Shown: positions 34,985 to 43,704, counted from the stretch's first letter. The stretch is 64,000 nucleotides of DNA from Bacteroidales bacterium UBA5371 (GCA_002407855.1 DHPF01000006.1:248001-312000), one strand, 5' to 3'. Program-made: numbers and translations. The notes: a model not told the origin generated them from the letters alone.

Positions 34985-36610
34985 TTAGAAATGTTTAATA
35001 TCTCTTGGAATCTTCTTAAAGATAATATTATTTTTAAGCATAAACTCTTTATCCAAAAGACAAATATCAGCATAAATAACATATTGTTCAGCCTTTTGAG
35101 TAACTATATTCAAATTATCAATACTTAAAACCGTTAATTTATCTTTCTCATAGTAGAAGTAATAGCCAGTATTCAAATAATTATCGAGCAAATACCAATC
35201 CTTTTTTGTTCGTTCTCTATTTAAGAACTCTTTAGTTTCAGTATAGTAAATATACTCTCTAATCTTCTCTTGCCCAACTTCCTCATTCAAATTATTATCC
35301 TCCAAAAATAGCCTTTCCCCCAACTCATAATAATCAAACTCTCCACCTGTCCCCTCAACCTTCTTATTCCCTTCTCCATAACCATTAATAACCCTCTTAA
35401 CCCTTTCCGCAGTAATATCCTGAGCATAATCTTCCATTTCCACCAAAATAAATTTCCTATTCCCCCCATCCAATTTATTCAAATTCAAAACCGCATGCCC
35501 AGTAGTACCACTTCCAGCAAAAGAATCTAAAATAATAGAATCTTTATCAGCAATCCAACTAACTATCCTTTCAATTATTTTTGGATTTTTAGGATTATCA
35601 AATGTAATATCACTATACTTGTTATATTCTGAAGTTCCATTTACTAATAAGTCATCCCATAAATTATTACCATATTTTTGATTTGTAGGAGCAATATAGT
35701 GTTCAGGTTTATTATTTTTTGATAACCTAAGTAAATCAATTTCAATATTATTATTGATGGCATTTTCACAATACCATAAATCTATATTATCTTGATTAAC
35801 CTCCTTATTACTATCATTTAAATTATCTACACATAGTTTATAGTTTTCAATTGCTTTTATGCTACGATCTTTCCCCCATCTCCATTGTCCTTTTTGAGGT
35901 GTAATTCCAAATATTTCATATCTCATTGTAGGTCTATCTGTACCTCTCCAATGGTTATTCCATGTACCTTTTCTTATTTCGTCTAATTGAAAATAAAAAT
36001 GAGGCAATCTATAGTTATTGTTTTTGGAATAACACACAATAAATTCACAAGCAATTCCTAATTTATCAATATTTTCAAATTGAGCCTGAACACTTTTTGT
36101 CCCTCTTTTTATTATAATATTATTTCTAAAATTTTGTTTGCCGAAGATTTCGTCGCAGATTAGTTTTAGGTTTGCTTGTTCGTTGTCGTCTATTGATATA
36201 AAGATTGCTCCGTCTTCGGAGAGGAGTTTGTGAAGAAGTTTTAGGCGGGGGTACATCATACAAAGCCATTTATCGTGGCGTGTTAGGTCTTCTCCTTCTG
36301 TCCCTACAACCTCATTAAGCCATTTCTTAATCTTTGGATGGTTTACATTATCATTATAAACCCATTTCTCATTTCCTGTATTATAAGGAGGATCTATATA
36401 AATACATTTAATCTTTCCTTCATATTCAGGAAGAAGAGCTTTAAGAGCTTCAAGATTATCACCATGAATAATTTTATTCCCACTCTTAGTTTCTTTTTCA
36501 CTTTCTCCACCCTCCACACTAAAACCATATTTATGTTCTAATACTCTATAAGGCACATCTTGATGATGAGTAATAACTTTCTCTTTTCCAATCCAAGTAA
36601 GTTCAGGCAT
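34985..36610 (-). CDS. type III DNA methyltransferase Mod subunit
   Basis: A 541-residue adenine methyltransferase. Motif IV comes first (YIDPPYNTGN, DPPY at 73-76), followed much later by the SAM site DSFAGSGTTGHAVL (about 362-370) and FILVEMEDYAQDITAERVKRV: the order of beta-class N6-adenine enzymes, as in type III Mod. The central target-recognition region (about residues 150-340) is unique, as expected. The reach of the product is set by this region; the recognition site cannot be read from sequence. TAGCTTTG at 36640 is the likely promoter for the whole operon. Confidence 0.92.
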   Translation of the reverse strand: MPELTWIGKEKVITHHQDVPYRVLEHKYGFSVEGGESEKETKSGNKIIHGDNLEALKALLPEYEGKIKCIYIDPPYNTGNEKWVYNDNVNHPKIKKWLNEVVGTEGEDLTRHDKWLCMMYPRLKLLHKLLSEDGAIFISIDDNEQANLKLICDEIFGKQNFRNNIIIKRGTKSVQAQFENIDKLGIACEFIVCYSKNNNYRLPHFYFQLDEIRKGTWNNHWRGTDRPTMRYEIFGITPQKGQWRWGKDRSIKAIENYKLCVDNLNDSNKEVNQDNIDLWYCENAINNNIEIDLLRLSKNNKPEHYIAPTNQKYGNNLWDDLLVNGTSEYNKYSDITFDNPKNPKIIERIVSWIADKDSIILDSFAGSGTTGHAVLNLNKLDGGNRKFILVEMEDYAQDITAERVKRVINGYGEGNKKVEGTGGEFDYYELGERLFLEDNNLNEEVGQEKIREYIYYTETKEFLNRERTKKDWYLLDNYLNTGYYFYYEKDKLTVLSIDNLNIVTQKAEQYVIYADICLLDKEFMLKNNIIFKKIPRDIKHF

Positions 36611-36639
36611 ATTTTTTTTATTCTTCTTTTTTCAATGTT

Positions 36640-36647
36640 CAAAGCTA
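36640..36647 (-). promoter_or_regulatory. -7 element TAGCTTTG for the type III R-M operon
   Basis: CAAAGCTA on the plus strand reads TAGCTTTG on the minus strand, 30 bases upstream of mod. No other promoter was seen between mod, ORF6N-PLD and res. Confidence 0.5.
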
Positions 36648-36750
36648 CAAAAAATAATTTACAATGAAGGAAATTGGAAAAAAAATAAAAAATAGCATCT
36701 CTTTATCAGTATTCTTTGTAATTTAGCGGATTAATATTAATCTTAACATT

Positions 36751-37926
36751 ATGACAGTATTTAATTCAGACGAAAAGCAATATCTTGTTTCTATTCTTAA
36801 AAAACATAGTGGATCTAAATACAAGCAATATATAAATATTTTTATTAATGATTTTATTGCAAAGTTTATTTATAATAAATTGTTCAATATTGATAATAAC
36901 GAAATGGATGTAAGGGAGAAAATTAAATCATTCAATGAAAAAAAGGAAGAATTTATTGTAAATAAAGACTCTGTAAAAGAAATATTTTTTGATGCTTTCC
37001 CAGAAACAATTGGACGACAATCTTCGTGCAATATTATTGAAATAATAAACAGAAACTATAATATACTTGAAAATGATAAGCTTATGATGTATTTATCCAT
37101 TAGGACAATCTTTTTTAATTTATTTGGTAAAAACCATTTGTTATTTAATTTGGATGATAAAAAATACATTCAAATAATTGAATATAAATTTTTCAATTTC
37201 AACTATACGGATATTTCTAAATTAAAAGAATTTTGTCACCAATTAATTATAGAGATTATTAACATTTACATATTCTCAGATAAACAAGCTATTGATTGCA
37301 CTGACGAAGAACATAGTCGTTTATCTCAATATAAAAATAACGCAATAGGTATTTTTGATATTTACATGAGTGAAGATATTATTAATGGATACAAAAATGA
37401 GTTTCCATTTAATAAAAACATTTATATTGAAGAGATTTATGATAATATTTATTATATATGGGTGAATTATATCATTAATGATACAAATGAAATTAATATA
37501 GAAGAGATTAATCAGCAATTAGAAACTATTGAGCAAATAAACACAAAAATAGATTCTGAGATTAAATCAATAAATACTAACTTATCTCCAAAACAACTAA
37601 ATTTTTTAGTTGAAGGTCTTATAGAGCTTGGATGTATTGATGAAAAGAATAAAGGTGATTTGATTGCATTTTTAGGGATACAGAATAGAAAACAATCTAT
37701 AAATACAATTAAATGGAAAAAGAGTAAAATGCTATGTGCTTATTTTGTAGATAAGTTTAATTGTGATATTCTAAATAAAGATAGGATTATTTGGAAGCCT
37801 TTTGAAGCTTTATTCTCTCAAAGTAAATTGGTTGACTCTCGTAATCATTATAGAAACAAAACTGGAGACAAGCCTATGGGCTATAAAGATATTAATGTTT
37901 TATTTGAAAAAATATTAAAAGAATAG
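36751..37926 (+). CDS. unknown 391-residue protein divergent from the type III R-M operon
   Basis: I do not recognise this protein. It is soluble, mostly helical and Ile/Asn/Lys-rich, with no signal peptide and no catalytic motif that I can name. A helical N-terminal part (FNSDEKQYLVSILKKHSG) is followed by a coiled segment at about residues 245-275 (EEINQQLETIEQINTKIDSE). A compact C-terminal part follows (PKQLNFLVEGLIELGCI, IKWKKSKMLCAYFVDKF, DSRNHYRNKTGDKPMGYKDI) and looks like a separate domain, perhaps a nucleic-acid-binding or regulatory module. It is divergent from mod and followed by a terminator. The extreme AT content exceeds that of the neighbours and fits an accessory gene. Confidence 0.6.
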   Translation: MTVFNSDEKQYLVSILKKHSGSKYKQYINIFINDFIAKFIYNKLFNIDNNEMDVREKIKSFNEKKEEFIVNKDSVKEIFFDAFPETIGRQSSCNIIEIINRNYNILENDKLMMYLSIRTIFFNLFGKNHLLFNLDDKKYIQIIEYKFFNFNYTDISKLKEFCHQLIIEIINIYIFSDKQAIDCTDEEHSRLSQYKNNAIGIFDIYMSEDIINGYKNEFPFNKNIYIEEIYDNIYYIWVNYIINDTNEINIEEINQQLETIEQINTKIDSEIKSINTNLSPKQLNFLVEGLIELGCIDEKNKGDLIAFLGIQNRKQSINTIKWKKSKMLCAYFVDKFNCDILNKDRIIWKPFEALFSQSKLVDSRNHYRNKTGDKPMGYKDINVLFEKILKE

Positions 37927-37992
37927 TACCATATTACTACCTTAATTAATACCATAACACTACCATAATATTTAATTATGAGTCCCATTATG

Positions 37993-38014
37993 AGTCCCTT
38001 ATGGGACTTTTTTT
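37993..38014 (+). terminator. Rho-independent terminator with competing upstream copy
   Basis: AGTCCC and GGGACT pair around TTAT and are followed by seven T. An identical ATGAGTCCC lies just upstream (about 37978-37986) and could pair with the same GGGACT strand, making alternative stems. Confidence 0.75.
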
Positions 38015-38039
38015 ATGTCCTATTTTTTGAATCTTTGCC

Positions 38040-38184
38040 GTGTCAAACAACAAAAAAAATTTTTGTTTTGGATTTGACTCTTTGAAAAAGGAAGAGGGTA
38101 AGAAGTAGCTACTCTTATCTAAGTTAATTTAAAAAGCAAGATGTACATAGCTTTTTGATTAATGGAGATAAAACCCTCTTCCTT
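38040..38184. other. palindrome-rich region upstream of the replication module
   Basis: A perfect 12-bp inverted repeat, AAGGAAGAGGGT at 38088-38099 and ACCCTCTTCCTT at 38173-38184, encloses further palindromes: AGTAGCTACT (38104-38113), AAAAAGC...GCTTTTT (38131-38156) and ATGTACAT inside its loop. An AAAAAATTTTT tract precedes it. It could be a replication origin, a protein-binding site or a structured RNA for the downstream helicase/primase operon. The gap 37927-38223 holds this and the terminator at 37993. Confidence 0.5.
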
Positions 38185-38223
38185 GATTGGAGATTTATTT
38201 ATTAATTTTAAAATGGCAGTTTT

Positions 38224-38631
38224 ATGCAAAACAATAATAAAAGACAAAGCTACCTACTAAAAGAAAGTGCTTTGCAAAATGGAAAATATGGTTGGGTTAA
38301 TGAATTGACTAACGAATGGGAGATTGAGCCTATTTATGACTACTATCATGCAATTAATTTCGACTTTCAAACTTACTTGAAGGAGTTAAAGAAATTAAAG
38401 CAAATAGCTATCAAAAGGGCTTTCAAGAGTAAGAGATTTAAGAAAAATCTTCGTAGTTCTTATAATGCAAATTTAGCTTCAATTCAATCTCTTTTTGGTG
38501 TTGCTCTAATTAAGCATGCTTGTGATAACTACGATGATGCTTATTGTTACAACAGCTCTAATATTAATTGTATGCGATGCCCATACAGATTTAATAACAT
38601 TGAAAAAATAGAAGGAGGTTATAATGAATAA
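38224..38631 (+). CDS. small Cys-containing protein of the replication module
   Basis: A 135-residue protein, not recognised. It starts MQNNNKRQSYLLKESALQNG, has a basic helical stretch (KKLKQIAIKRAFKSKRFKKNL, about residues 58-78) and ends with a small Cys cluster (NINCMRCPYRFNN), perhaps a zinc-binding or DNA-binding element. The following helicase gene starts inside it (8-base overlap), and its last codons contain an AAGGAGG ribosome-binding site for that gene. It is probably an accessory replication or regulation factor. Confidence 0.55.
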   Translation: MQNNNKRQSYLLKESALQNGKYGWVNELTNEWEIEPIYDYYHAINFDFQTYLKELKKLKQIAIKRAFKSKRFKKNLRSSYNANLASIQSLFGVALIKHACDNYDDAYCYNSSNINCMRCPYRFNNIEKIEGGYNE

Positions 38632-39880
38632 TGAATTTCAAAATATGGAAACAAGAAATGAAAACGCTAATCAAGTATTAGCAAGTGAAAACAATCAAAA
38701 AGGTAATAATGGGGAGTATAAGCTCCCTAAGGTTACTTTCGACGATAAGTTTGTTGAAGAGATTGAAATGGAAAGGGCTTTGGAGAAAGAGGCTCATCTT
38801 GAAAGGTTCAAAAATGCTAATGCCCTTTATGGGAATAGACAAAGGGGTTTTGATGATATTCAAAAGGAGTTCGAGAAGCTAAAGCAAAAGTCAGTTGAGG
38901 AAATACCTCCTATTGATGAGAATTTGGATGAGGCATTTGAAGTTATTAGTGCTTCTTCGCTCCTAAATGATGAAATAGAACAAATCCCTATGCTCGTTCA
39001 TCCTTTGTTCCATAGTGTTGGACTTGCTTTGCTGGTTGGGTCATCAGATATTGGGAAAAGCACATTTTTAAAGCAGTTTTGTGTGTCTGTGGTAACGGGC
39101 ATAAAGTTTCTTGGTATGGAGGTAAATGCAAAACACAAAATCGCTATTTATGTATCAAGTGAGGATGACCAGATGAGTACTTCCTTTGTTCTTAAGAAGC
39201 AGAATAAAGAGTATAATCTTAGTGCTAAGGAGGTGGATGGTCTTAAATTTATTTTTGAAACAGATCTGCTTTTGGAAAGGCTTGAATGTGAATTGGAGAA
39301 ACAAAGGGCTGATGTTATTGTGATTGATGCCCTAACCGACCTTATCAATACTGACCTCTACAAAGCCAATGATGTAAGATTTTTCCTCAATCAGTATTCT
39401 CAACTTGCAAAGAAATACCAATGTCTTATTATTTTTCTTCATCATACCAGAAAGAACTCAGAAAACGTTGCTCCGAGCAAAAATAACTCATTGGGTAGTC
39501 AAGCAATTGAGGCTAAGAGTAGATTGGTTTTAGAAATTAAGGCTAATCTTAATAACCCGACTATCAGACACCTATGCCCTGTTAAAGGGAATTACCTACC
39601 TCATGAGCTGAAAAGAAGCTCTATTGATATGATGTTTACCGATAACCTTACCTTTCAATCACTTGGAACCAATACTCCTTTTGATAAGATTAATACCAAT
39701 GAGGTTAATTTCACTAAGCTCGAAACGGAGTACAATGAGATAATTTCACTCAAAGAACAAGGTTTGAATTATAGGGAAATTGCAATGAAGTTTGGAGTAA
39801 GTCATACTACGATTCAAAGAAAGATTAAGTCTTATGAAAAACTTAAGAATACTCAACACATTATCATGGATAAAAATTAA
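38624..39880 (+). CDS. RepA-like AAA/RecA-fold helicase-type ATPase
   Basis: A 418-residue ATPase. After an acidic N-terminal region of about 115 residues, the RecA-like domain shows Walker A LLVGSSDIGKST (about 137-148), KIAIYVSSEDDQM, Walker B VIVIDALTDL and IIFLHHTRKN, as in RepA-type hexameric helicases of plasmids and integrated elements. The C-terminus carries an HTH (NYREIAMKFGVSHTTIQRKI, about residues 385-405). It is encoded just before a primase, forming a replication module. AAGGAGGTT at 38612-38620, four bases before the ATG, is a strong Shine-Dalgarno, rare in this phylum and a sign of foreign origin. Confidence 0.78.
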   Translation: MNNEFQNMETRNENANQVLASENNQKGNNGEYKLPKVTFDDKFVEEIEMERALEKEAHLERFKNANALYGNRQRGFDDIQKEFEKLKQKSVEEIPPIDENLDEAFEVISASSLLNDEIEQIPMLVHPLFHSVGLALLVGSSDIGKSTFLKQFCVSVVTGIKFLGMEVNAKHKIAIYVSSEDDQMSTSFVLKKQNKEYNLSAKEVDGLKFIFETDLLLERLECELEKQRADVIVIDALTDLINTDLYKANDVRFFLNQYSQLAKKYQCLIIFLHHTRKNSENVAPSKNNSLGSQAIEAKSRLVLEIKANLNNPTIRHLCPVKGNYLPHELKRSSIDMMFTDNLTFQSLGTNTPFDKINTNEVNFTKLETEYNEIISLKEQGLNYREIAMKFGVSHTTIQRKIKSYEKLKNTQHIIMDKN

Positions 39881-39898
39881 TAGCTAAGTTAGTGAGTG

Positions 39899-39932
39899 TA
39901 CATCCCCAAAAATTCTCTGATTTTGGGGTGTA
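39899..39932 (+). other. strong hairpin between helicase and primase genes
   Basis: TACATCCCCAAAA and TTTTGGGGTGTA pair with one bulged base around TTCTCTGA. No T-run follows, so it is not a simple terminator. It may be an RNA processing site, an attenuator or a protein-binding site. Confidence 0.5.
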
Positions 39933-40025
39933 CCCATTAACTATTAAATCTTGGTTCATGTTACATTTATAGGGGGTTGTTCCAAAGGTTCCATGCACCA
40001 AAAATTAAAAAGACAAGAATAATAA

Positions 40026-41114
40026 ATGAAAAATAACATGGAATTATACAATACAAAAAATAAAACGAAATATGAGGTTGATATACCTTACGGCAGTGGA
40101 GAATACTATTCCACCTGCCCAGTATGTTCTCACAAAAGAAAGCCCATAAATCAAAAGAATCGTTGCCTATCATGGAACAGAAATAAAGAAGTTGGATACT
40201 GCCACCATTGTGGAGCAAGGTTTGTGAAGTTTAAACCTTTTTCGTCTTTGCAAGGTCATAGCCCGAAGCTAATCGGCTTGCCGCCTGTAAAACAAGAATA
40301 TATTAAAACAAATAAATATTCAAACTGGATTGCTTCGCCTTCGGCTCGCAATGACGTGAGGAACTCCTCAACACCTAAACAACTAAACTCATCAACCCCC
40401 AACCCCTCAACCTTACAAATCAATCTAATCAAGCAATCATGGGGCTTAGAATCAAATTTTGGCACTTTCTTAAAGAGTAATTTTGATGATGAGGTATTAG
40501 ACCAGATTATGAAGGATTATTTCTTAGGAATGACAAATGATAAAAGCGTTATTTATTGGTATATTGATAATAAATATAGGCTTAGAAGCGGTAAGATTAT
40601 GCAGTACGATGCTCTAACGGGAAAAAGAATAAAACACCCCTCAACAACTAAACAACTAAACCCCTCAACCCTCAACCATCCTACTTGGGTGCATTCAATC
40701 TTAAAGAAAAAAGGTGAGTTAGATAATGATTGGCAGTTTAATCGTTGCTTATTTGGTGAGCACTTGCTTAGGAAATATCCTGATAGGAATGTTATACTTG
40801 TGGAAGGAGAGAAGACCGCTGTTATTTGCTCTGCTTATTTTCCTAATAAGGTTTGCTTAGCAACAGGAGGCTCCAATATGCTTTCAGGTGAGGTTTGCGA
40901 GCCTTTAAGGAATAGAAAGGTAATAGTAGTGCCAGACAGCGATATGGTCGCAGATTGGAGCGAGAAGGTGAATAGTATTAACAAAGAAAGGAACCTCAAT
41001 TTAAGGTTATATACTAAGCTAAACGAACTATTTACTAAGGAGCAAATTGAAATGAAATGGGACTTAGCGGACTACTGCCTTAACAACCATAACGACCTTA
41101 AAGAAAACAACTAA
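40026..41114 (+). CDS. Toprim-type primase-like protein with zinc finger
   Basis: A 362-residue protein. The N-terminal zinc finger has C31, C34, C59 and C62 (CPVCSHK...VGYCHHCG), typical of DnaG-type primases and DUF6371-like proteins. A Toprim domain follows (VILVEGEKTAVICSAYF, CLATGGSNML, VIVVPDSDMVADW, about residues 255-310) with the acidic Glu and DxD. It probably primes replication from the element's origin with the RepA-like helicase. Two in-frame stretches look inserted: about residues 101-133 (ASPSARNDV...SSTPKQLNSS) and 203-218 (HPSTTKQLNPSTLN), coded by repeats related to the 41123 element. Confidence 0.75.
   Translation: MKNNMELYNTKNKTKYEVDIPYGSGEYYSTCPVCSHKRKPINQKNRCLSWNRNKEVGYCHHCGARFVKFKPFSSLQGHSPKLIGLPPVKQEYIKTNKYSNWIASPSARNDVRNSSTPKQLNSSTPNPSTLQINLIKQSWGLESNFGTFLKSNFDDEVLDQIMKDYFLGMTNDKSVIYWYIDNKYRLRSGKIMQYDALTGKRIKHPSTTKQLNPSTLNHPTWVHSILKKKGELDNDWQFNRCLFGEHLLRKYPDRNVILVEGEKTAVICSAYFPNKVCLATGGSNMLSGEVCEPLRNRKVIVVPDSDMVADWSEKVNSINKERNLNLRLYTKLNELFTKEQIEMKWDLADYCLNNHNDLKENN
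40327..40425 (+). repeat. repeat inserted in frame in the primase gene (1)
   Basis: A palindrome-like ATTGCTTCGCCTTCGGCTCG...CAATGACG segment followed by CAACACCTAAACAACTAAAC and CCCCCAACCCCTCAACC runs. The second part matches the composition of 41280-41362. It codes for Ser/Thr/Pro/Asn-rich residues that break an otherwise conserved protein. Confidence 0.65.
40633..40682 (+). repeat. repeat inserted in frame in the primase gene (2)
   Basis: CCCCTCAACAACTAAACAAC and CTAAACCCCTCAACCCTC runs, coding HPSTTKQLNPSTLNHPT. The same low-complexity family as at 40380-40425 and 41280-41362. Confidence 0.65.
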
Positions 41115-41122
41115 ACAACTAA

Positions 41123-41362
41123 AACCCAAACCCCCAACCACTAAAAAAAAGTCCCTATATAAATAAAATTATCTCAGAGAAAAATAAAATTATCTCAGAG
41201 AAAAAATTTTTAAAGTTGGGGTTTAATTTTTAGAGAAATAAAGAGTTTAAGGAGTTGAAATAGTTTAAATAGTTTAAGGAGTTTAAAGATAATCAACCCC
41301 AAACAACTAAACATCTAAACAACTCAACAACTCAACAACTAAACAATCAAACTCCTAAACCC
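41123..41362 (-). repeat. dispersed ~250-bp repeat element, right (inverted) copy
   Basis: Reverse complement of 20616-20877: AAACCCAAACCCCCAACCAC, the AAAAGTCCCTATATAAATA end, two AAATTATCTCAGAGAAA copies, GAGTTTAA runs, GATAATCAACCCCAAACAAC and CAACTCAACAACTCAACAAC runs. It starts directly after the primase gene. The gap 41115-41518 also holds the Pho-box array and the porin promoter. Confidence 0.85.
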
Positions 41363-41389
41363 CTAAAAAACCAACCCTTACAGCACTAC

Positions 41390-41450
41390 TTAACATTATT
41401 TTAATATAATGGTAATATAAATTAAATGTCAATTTAACACTTCCTTAATA
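41390..41450 (+). promoter_or_regulatory. Pho-box-like array, six in-phase units
   Basis: TTAACA (41390), TTAATA (41401), GTAATA (41412), TAAATG (41423), TTAACA (41434) and TTAATA (41445) stand exactly 11 bp apart, ending nine bases before the -7 element at 41460. The 6+5 spacing equals that of the PhoP boxes of Bacillus (TTAACA repeats every 11 bp). It heads the phosphate operon. Confidence 0.7.
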
Positions 41451-41459
41451 TTGCAAGTA

Positions 41460-41467
41460 TATTTTTG
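41460..41467 (+). promoter_or_regulatory. -7 element TATTTTTG for the phosphate porin gene
   Basis: TATTTTTG directly follows the Pho-box-like array; the same octamer follows the second array at 43867. Confidence 0.6.
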
Positions 41468-41518
41468 CAGCGTCAAATAAAAATGACTAATTAATTTAAA
41501 TGAGTAAAAAGATTATTA

Positions 41519-42820
41519 ATGAATAAATTTAAAATTAACATGAGAAAAAAACAATTATTTTTATTAGCGGGTTTGTCAATTATGACTTTGACTGTATCTG
41601 CTCAAATGGAAGAGCCTGTAAAAGACACTATTACTCTGCTTCAAGAACAGATTGATGGAAATGCAGGTAAGATTAAGAAATTAGAAAAATTTAAAGTCTC
41701 TGGTTATATTCAGGGTCAGGCTGAGTTTGCTCAACCTAATGCTTCTGCTAAAACTGGTGCCAATGGTGGTAAATATAATGCTGATATTGACGGAAAAGAT
41801 GCCGATTGGTTCACTCGTTATGGAATTCGTCGCGGAAGAATTAAATTCCAATATTCTGAAAAGATTGCCAAAGGTGTTTTCCAATTAGATATCACTGATA
41901 AGGGGCTTGGATTTAAAGATGCTTATATGGAAATTACTGAACCTTTCTTAAAGATGTTTACTTTGAAATCAGGGATTTTCGACCGTCCTTTTGGGGATGA
42001 GATTTCTTATTCTTCTTCAAGAAGAGAGTCTCCTGAGCGTTCTCTTGTTTTCCAAAAACTTTTCCCAGATGAGAGAGATTTAGGGGCTTCATTGATTATT
42101 GCTGCTCCAAAGGGGTCTTCAATGGAGGGATTAAAATTAGAGGCTGGTCTCTTCTCTGGTAATGGTATTAGAGTGGATGATAATTCAAAGATGGACTTTA
42201 TTGGTCATTTGAAATACGATAAGACCTTATCTAATATGTCTTTTGGAATTGGTGCTTCAATGTATAGCGGAACTGTAAATAATGCCGATAGCAATTTATA
42301 TACAATGAAAAACAATGTTTGGACTGCTGAAATTGTGGATTTTAATAAAACTAATACAAGACAATATTTTGGAATTGATGCTCAGTTCTCTATTGTAACT
42401 CTTATGGGTATTACCAATATTCGTGGGGAATATCTCTTTGGTCAGCAACCTTCTATTAAAGGCGATTTTTCTTCTCCAAAAGCTAATGCTTATGATTTAG
42501 CAAAGCCATTTAATTATATAAGAAATTTCTCTGGTGCACACGTATATCTTGTTCAGGATGTTTATGCTACTCCTATTTCATTGGTTCTTAAATATTCATT
42601 CCTTGACCCTAATACAGATGTTGCTGGAAACGATGTAACAAATAAAACTGACCTTATTACAAACACTTTCGGCTTTGGTGCCTTATGGAATATTAATCCA
42701 GCTCTAAGACTTATGGCTTTCTATGAATTGAGTAGTAATGAAACAAGTACTGCCATAGCTGGTTATGATAAGGATATTAAAGATGACTTATTTACTTTAA
42801 GATTACAATATAAATTCTAA
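41519..42820 (+). CDS. phosphate-selective porin O/P-like outer-membrane protein
   Basis: A 433-residue porin. The signal peptide ends at SAQ; the leader MRKKQLFLLAGLSIMTLTVS suggests that the second ATG (41540) may be the true start. A short coiled segment (LLQEQIDGNAGKIKKLEKF) precedes the barrel, as in OprO/OprP. Then come VSGYIQGQAEFAQ, RRGRIKFQYS, FKDAYMEITEPFLKMFTLKSGIFDRPFGDEI and RRESPERSLVFQKLFPDERDLGA, characteristic of the family. The last residue is Phe (RLQYKF), as in barrel proteins. It imports phosphate or polyphosphate across the outer membrane and is probably PhoB-like regulated through the array at 41390. Confidence 0.88.
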   Translation: MNKFKINMRKKQLFLLAGLSIMTLTVSAQMEEPVKDTITLLQEQIDGNAGKIKKLEKFKVSGYIQGQAEFAQPNASAKTGANGGKYNADIDGKDADWFTRYGIRRGRIKFQYSEKIAKGVFQLDITDKGLGFKDAYMEITEPFLKMFTLKSGIFDRPFGDEISYSSSRRESPERSLVFQKLFPDERDLGASLIIAAPKGSSMEGLKLEAGLFSGNGIRVDDNSKMDFIGHLKYDKTLSNMSFGIGASMYSGTVNNADSNLYTMKNNVWTAEIVDFNKTNTRQYFGIDAQFSIVTLMGITNIRGEYLFGQQPSIKGDFSSPKANAYDLAKPFNYIRNFSGAHVYLVQDVYATPISLVLKYSFLDPNTDVAGNDVTNKTDLITNTFGFGALWNINPALRLMAFYELSSNETSTAIAGYDKDIKDDLFTLRLQYKF

Positions 42821-42869
42821 TTAACCATAAATTATTAATAAACACATAAAAACAAAAATAAAAACAAAA

Positions 42870-43685
42870 ATGAAAAATTTAAGAAAAATAGCATTAGCAA
42901 TAGCATTAGCATTAGTAGTAACTCCAATGTTGAATGCTCAAAAGATTAAGGGTTCTGACACTGTTTTACCGCTTTCACAAAAGGAAGCAGAGGCTTATGG
43001 CAAAAAAGGTGGAAAAGTAACCGTTACTGGTGGTGGCTCTGGTGTTGGAATTGCTGCTCTTATTGATGGTACAACTGATATTGCGCAGGCTTCCAGAAAA
43101 ATGAAGTTCTCTGAACGTCAAAAGCTACAATCGGCTGGAAAGCAAGCTAAGGAAGTAGTTATTGCAATGGATGCTTTGGCTGTTGTTGTAAATCCTAATA
43201 ATAAAGTATCGCAATTAACTCGTCAGCAATTGGAAGATATCTTCACAGGTAAAATTACTAATTGGAAGCAAGTTGGTGGTGAGGATTTGAAAATTGTTGT
43301 TTACTCTCGTGAATCTTCTTCTGGAACTTATGAGTTTTTTAAAGAGCACGTAATGAAAAATAAAAACTATATGTCATCAGTACTTTCAATGCCTGCAACA
43401 GGAGCAATTATCCAATCTATTAAGCAAACCAAAGGAGCAATTGGATATGTTGGTTTGGCATACTTAAATAGTGAAGTTAAAGCTATTAAGGTTAGTTTTG
43501 ATGGAAAGAACTTTGTGGCACCATCAGTTGCTGCTGCAAAAAACAAGACCTATCCGGTTGTACGTCCTCTTTTATACTACTATGAAGTTAAGAATGCTAA
43601 AAAAGTAAAGCCTTATATTGATTTTGTACTTTCCTCAGAAGGTCAGGCAATAGTTGATAAGGTTGGTTATATTTCTTTAAAATAG
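42870..43685 (+). CDS. pstS: phosphate ABC transporter substrate-binding protein (copy 1)
   Basis: A 271-residue PstS. A signal peptide (to about LNAQ, residue 24) is followed by KGSDTVLPLSQKEAEAYGKKGGKVTVTGGGSGVGIAALIDGTTDIAQASR, the phosphate site (S, T, G-S-G-xG, D) and YSRESSSGTYEFFKEHVM. It binds phosphate in the periplasm and hands it to PstCAB. It is the second gene after the porin, with its own downstream hairpin at 43705. Parts are identical at DNA level to the second copy. Confidence 0.92.
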   Translation: MKNLRKIALAIALALVVTPMLNAQKIKGSDTVLPLSQKEAEAYGKKGGKVTVTGGGSGVGIAALIDGTTDIAQASRKMKFSERQKLQSAGKQAKEVVIAMDALAVVVNPNNKVSQLTRQQLEDIFTGKITNWKQVGGEDLKIVVYSRESSSGTYEFFKEHVMKNKNYMSSVLSMPATGAIIQSIKQTKGAIGYVGLAYLNSEVKAIKVSFDGKNFVAPSVAAAKNKTYPVVRPLLYYYEVKNAKKVKPYIDFVLSSEGQAIVDKVGYISLK

Positions 43686-43704
43686 TTGATATTAAATTTG
43701 CATA

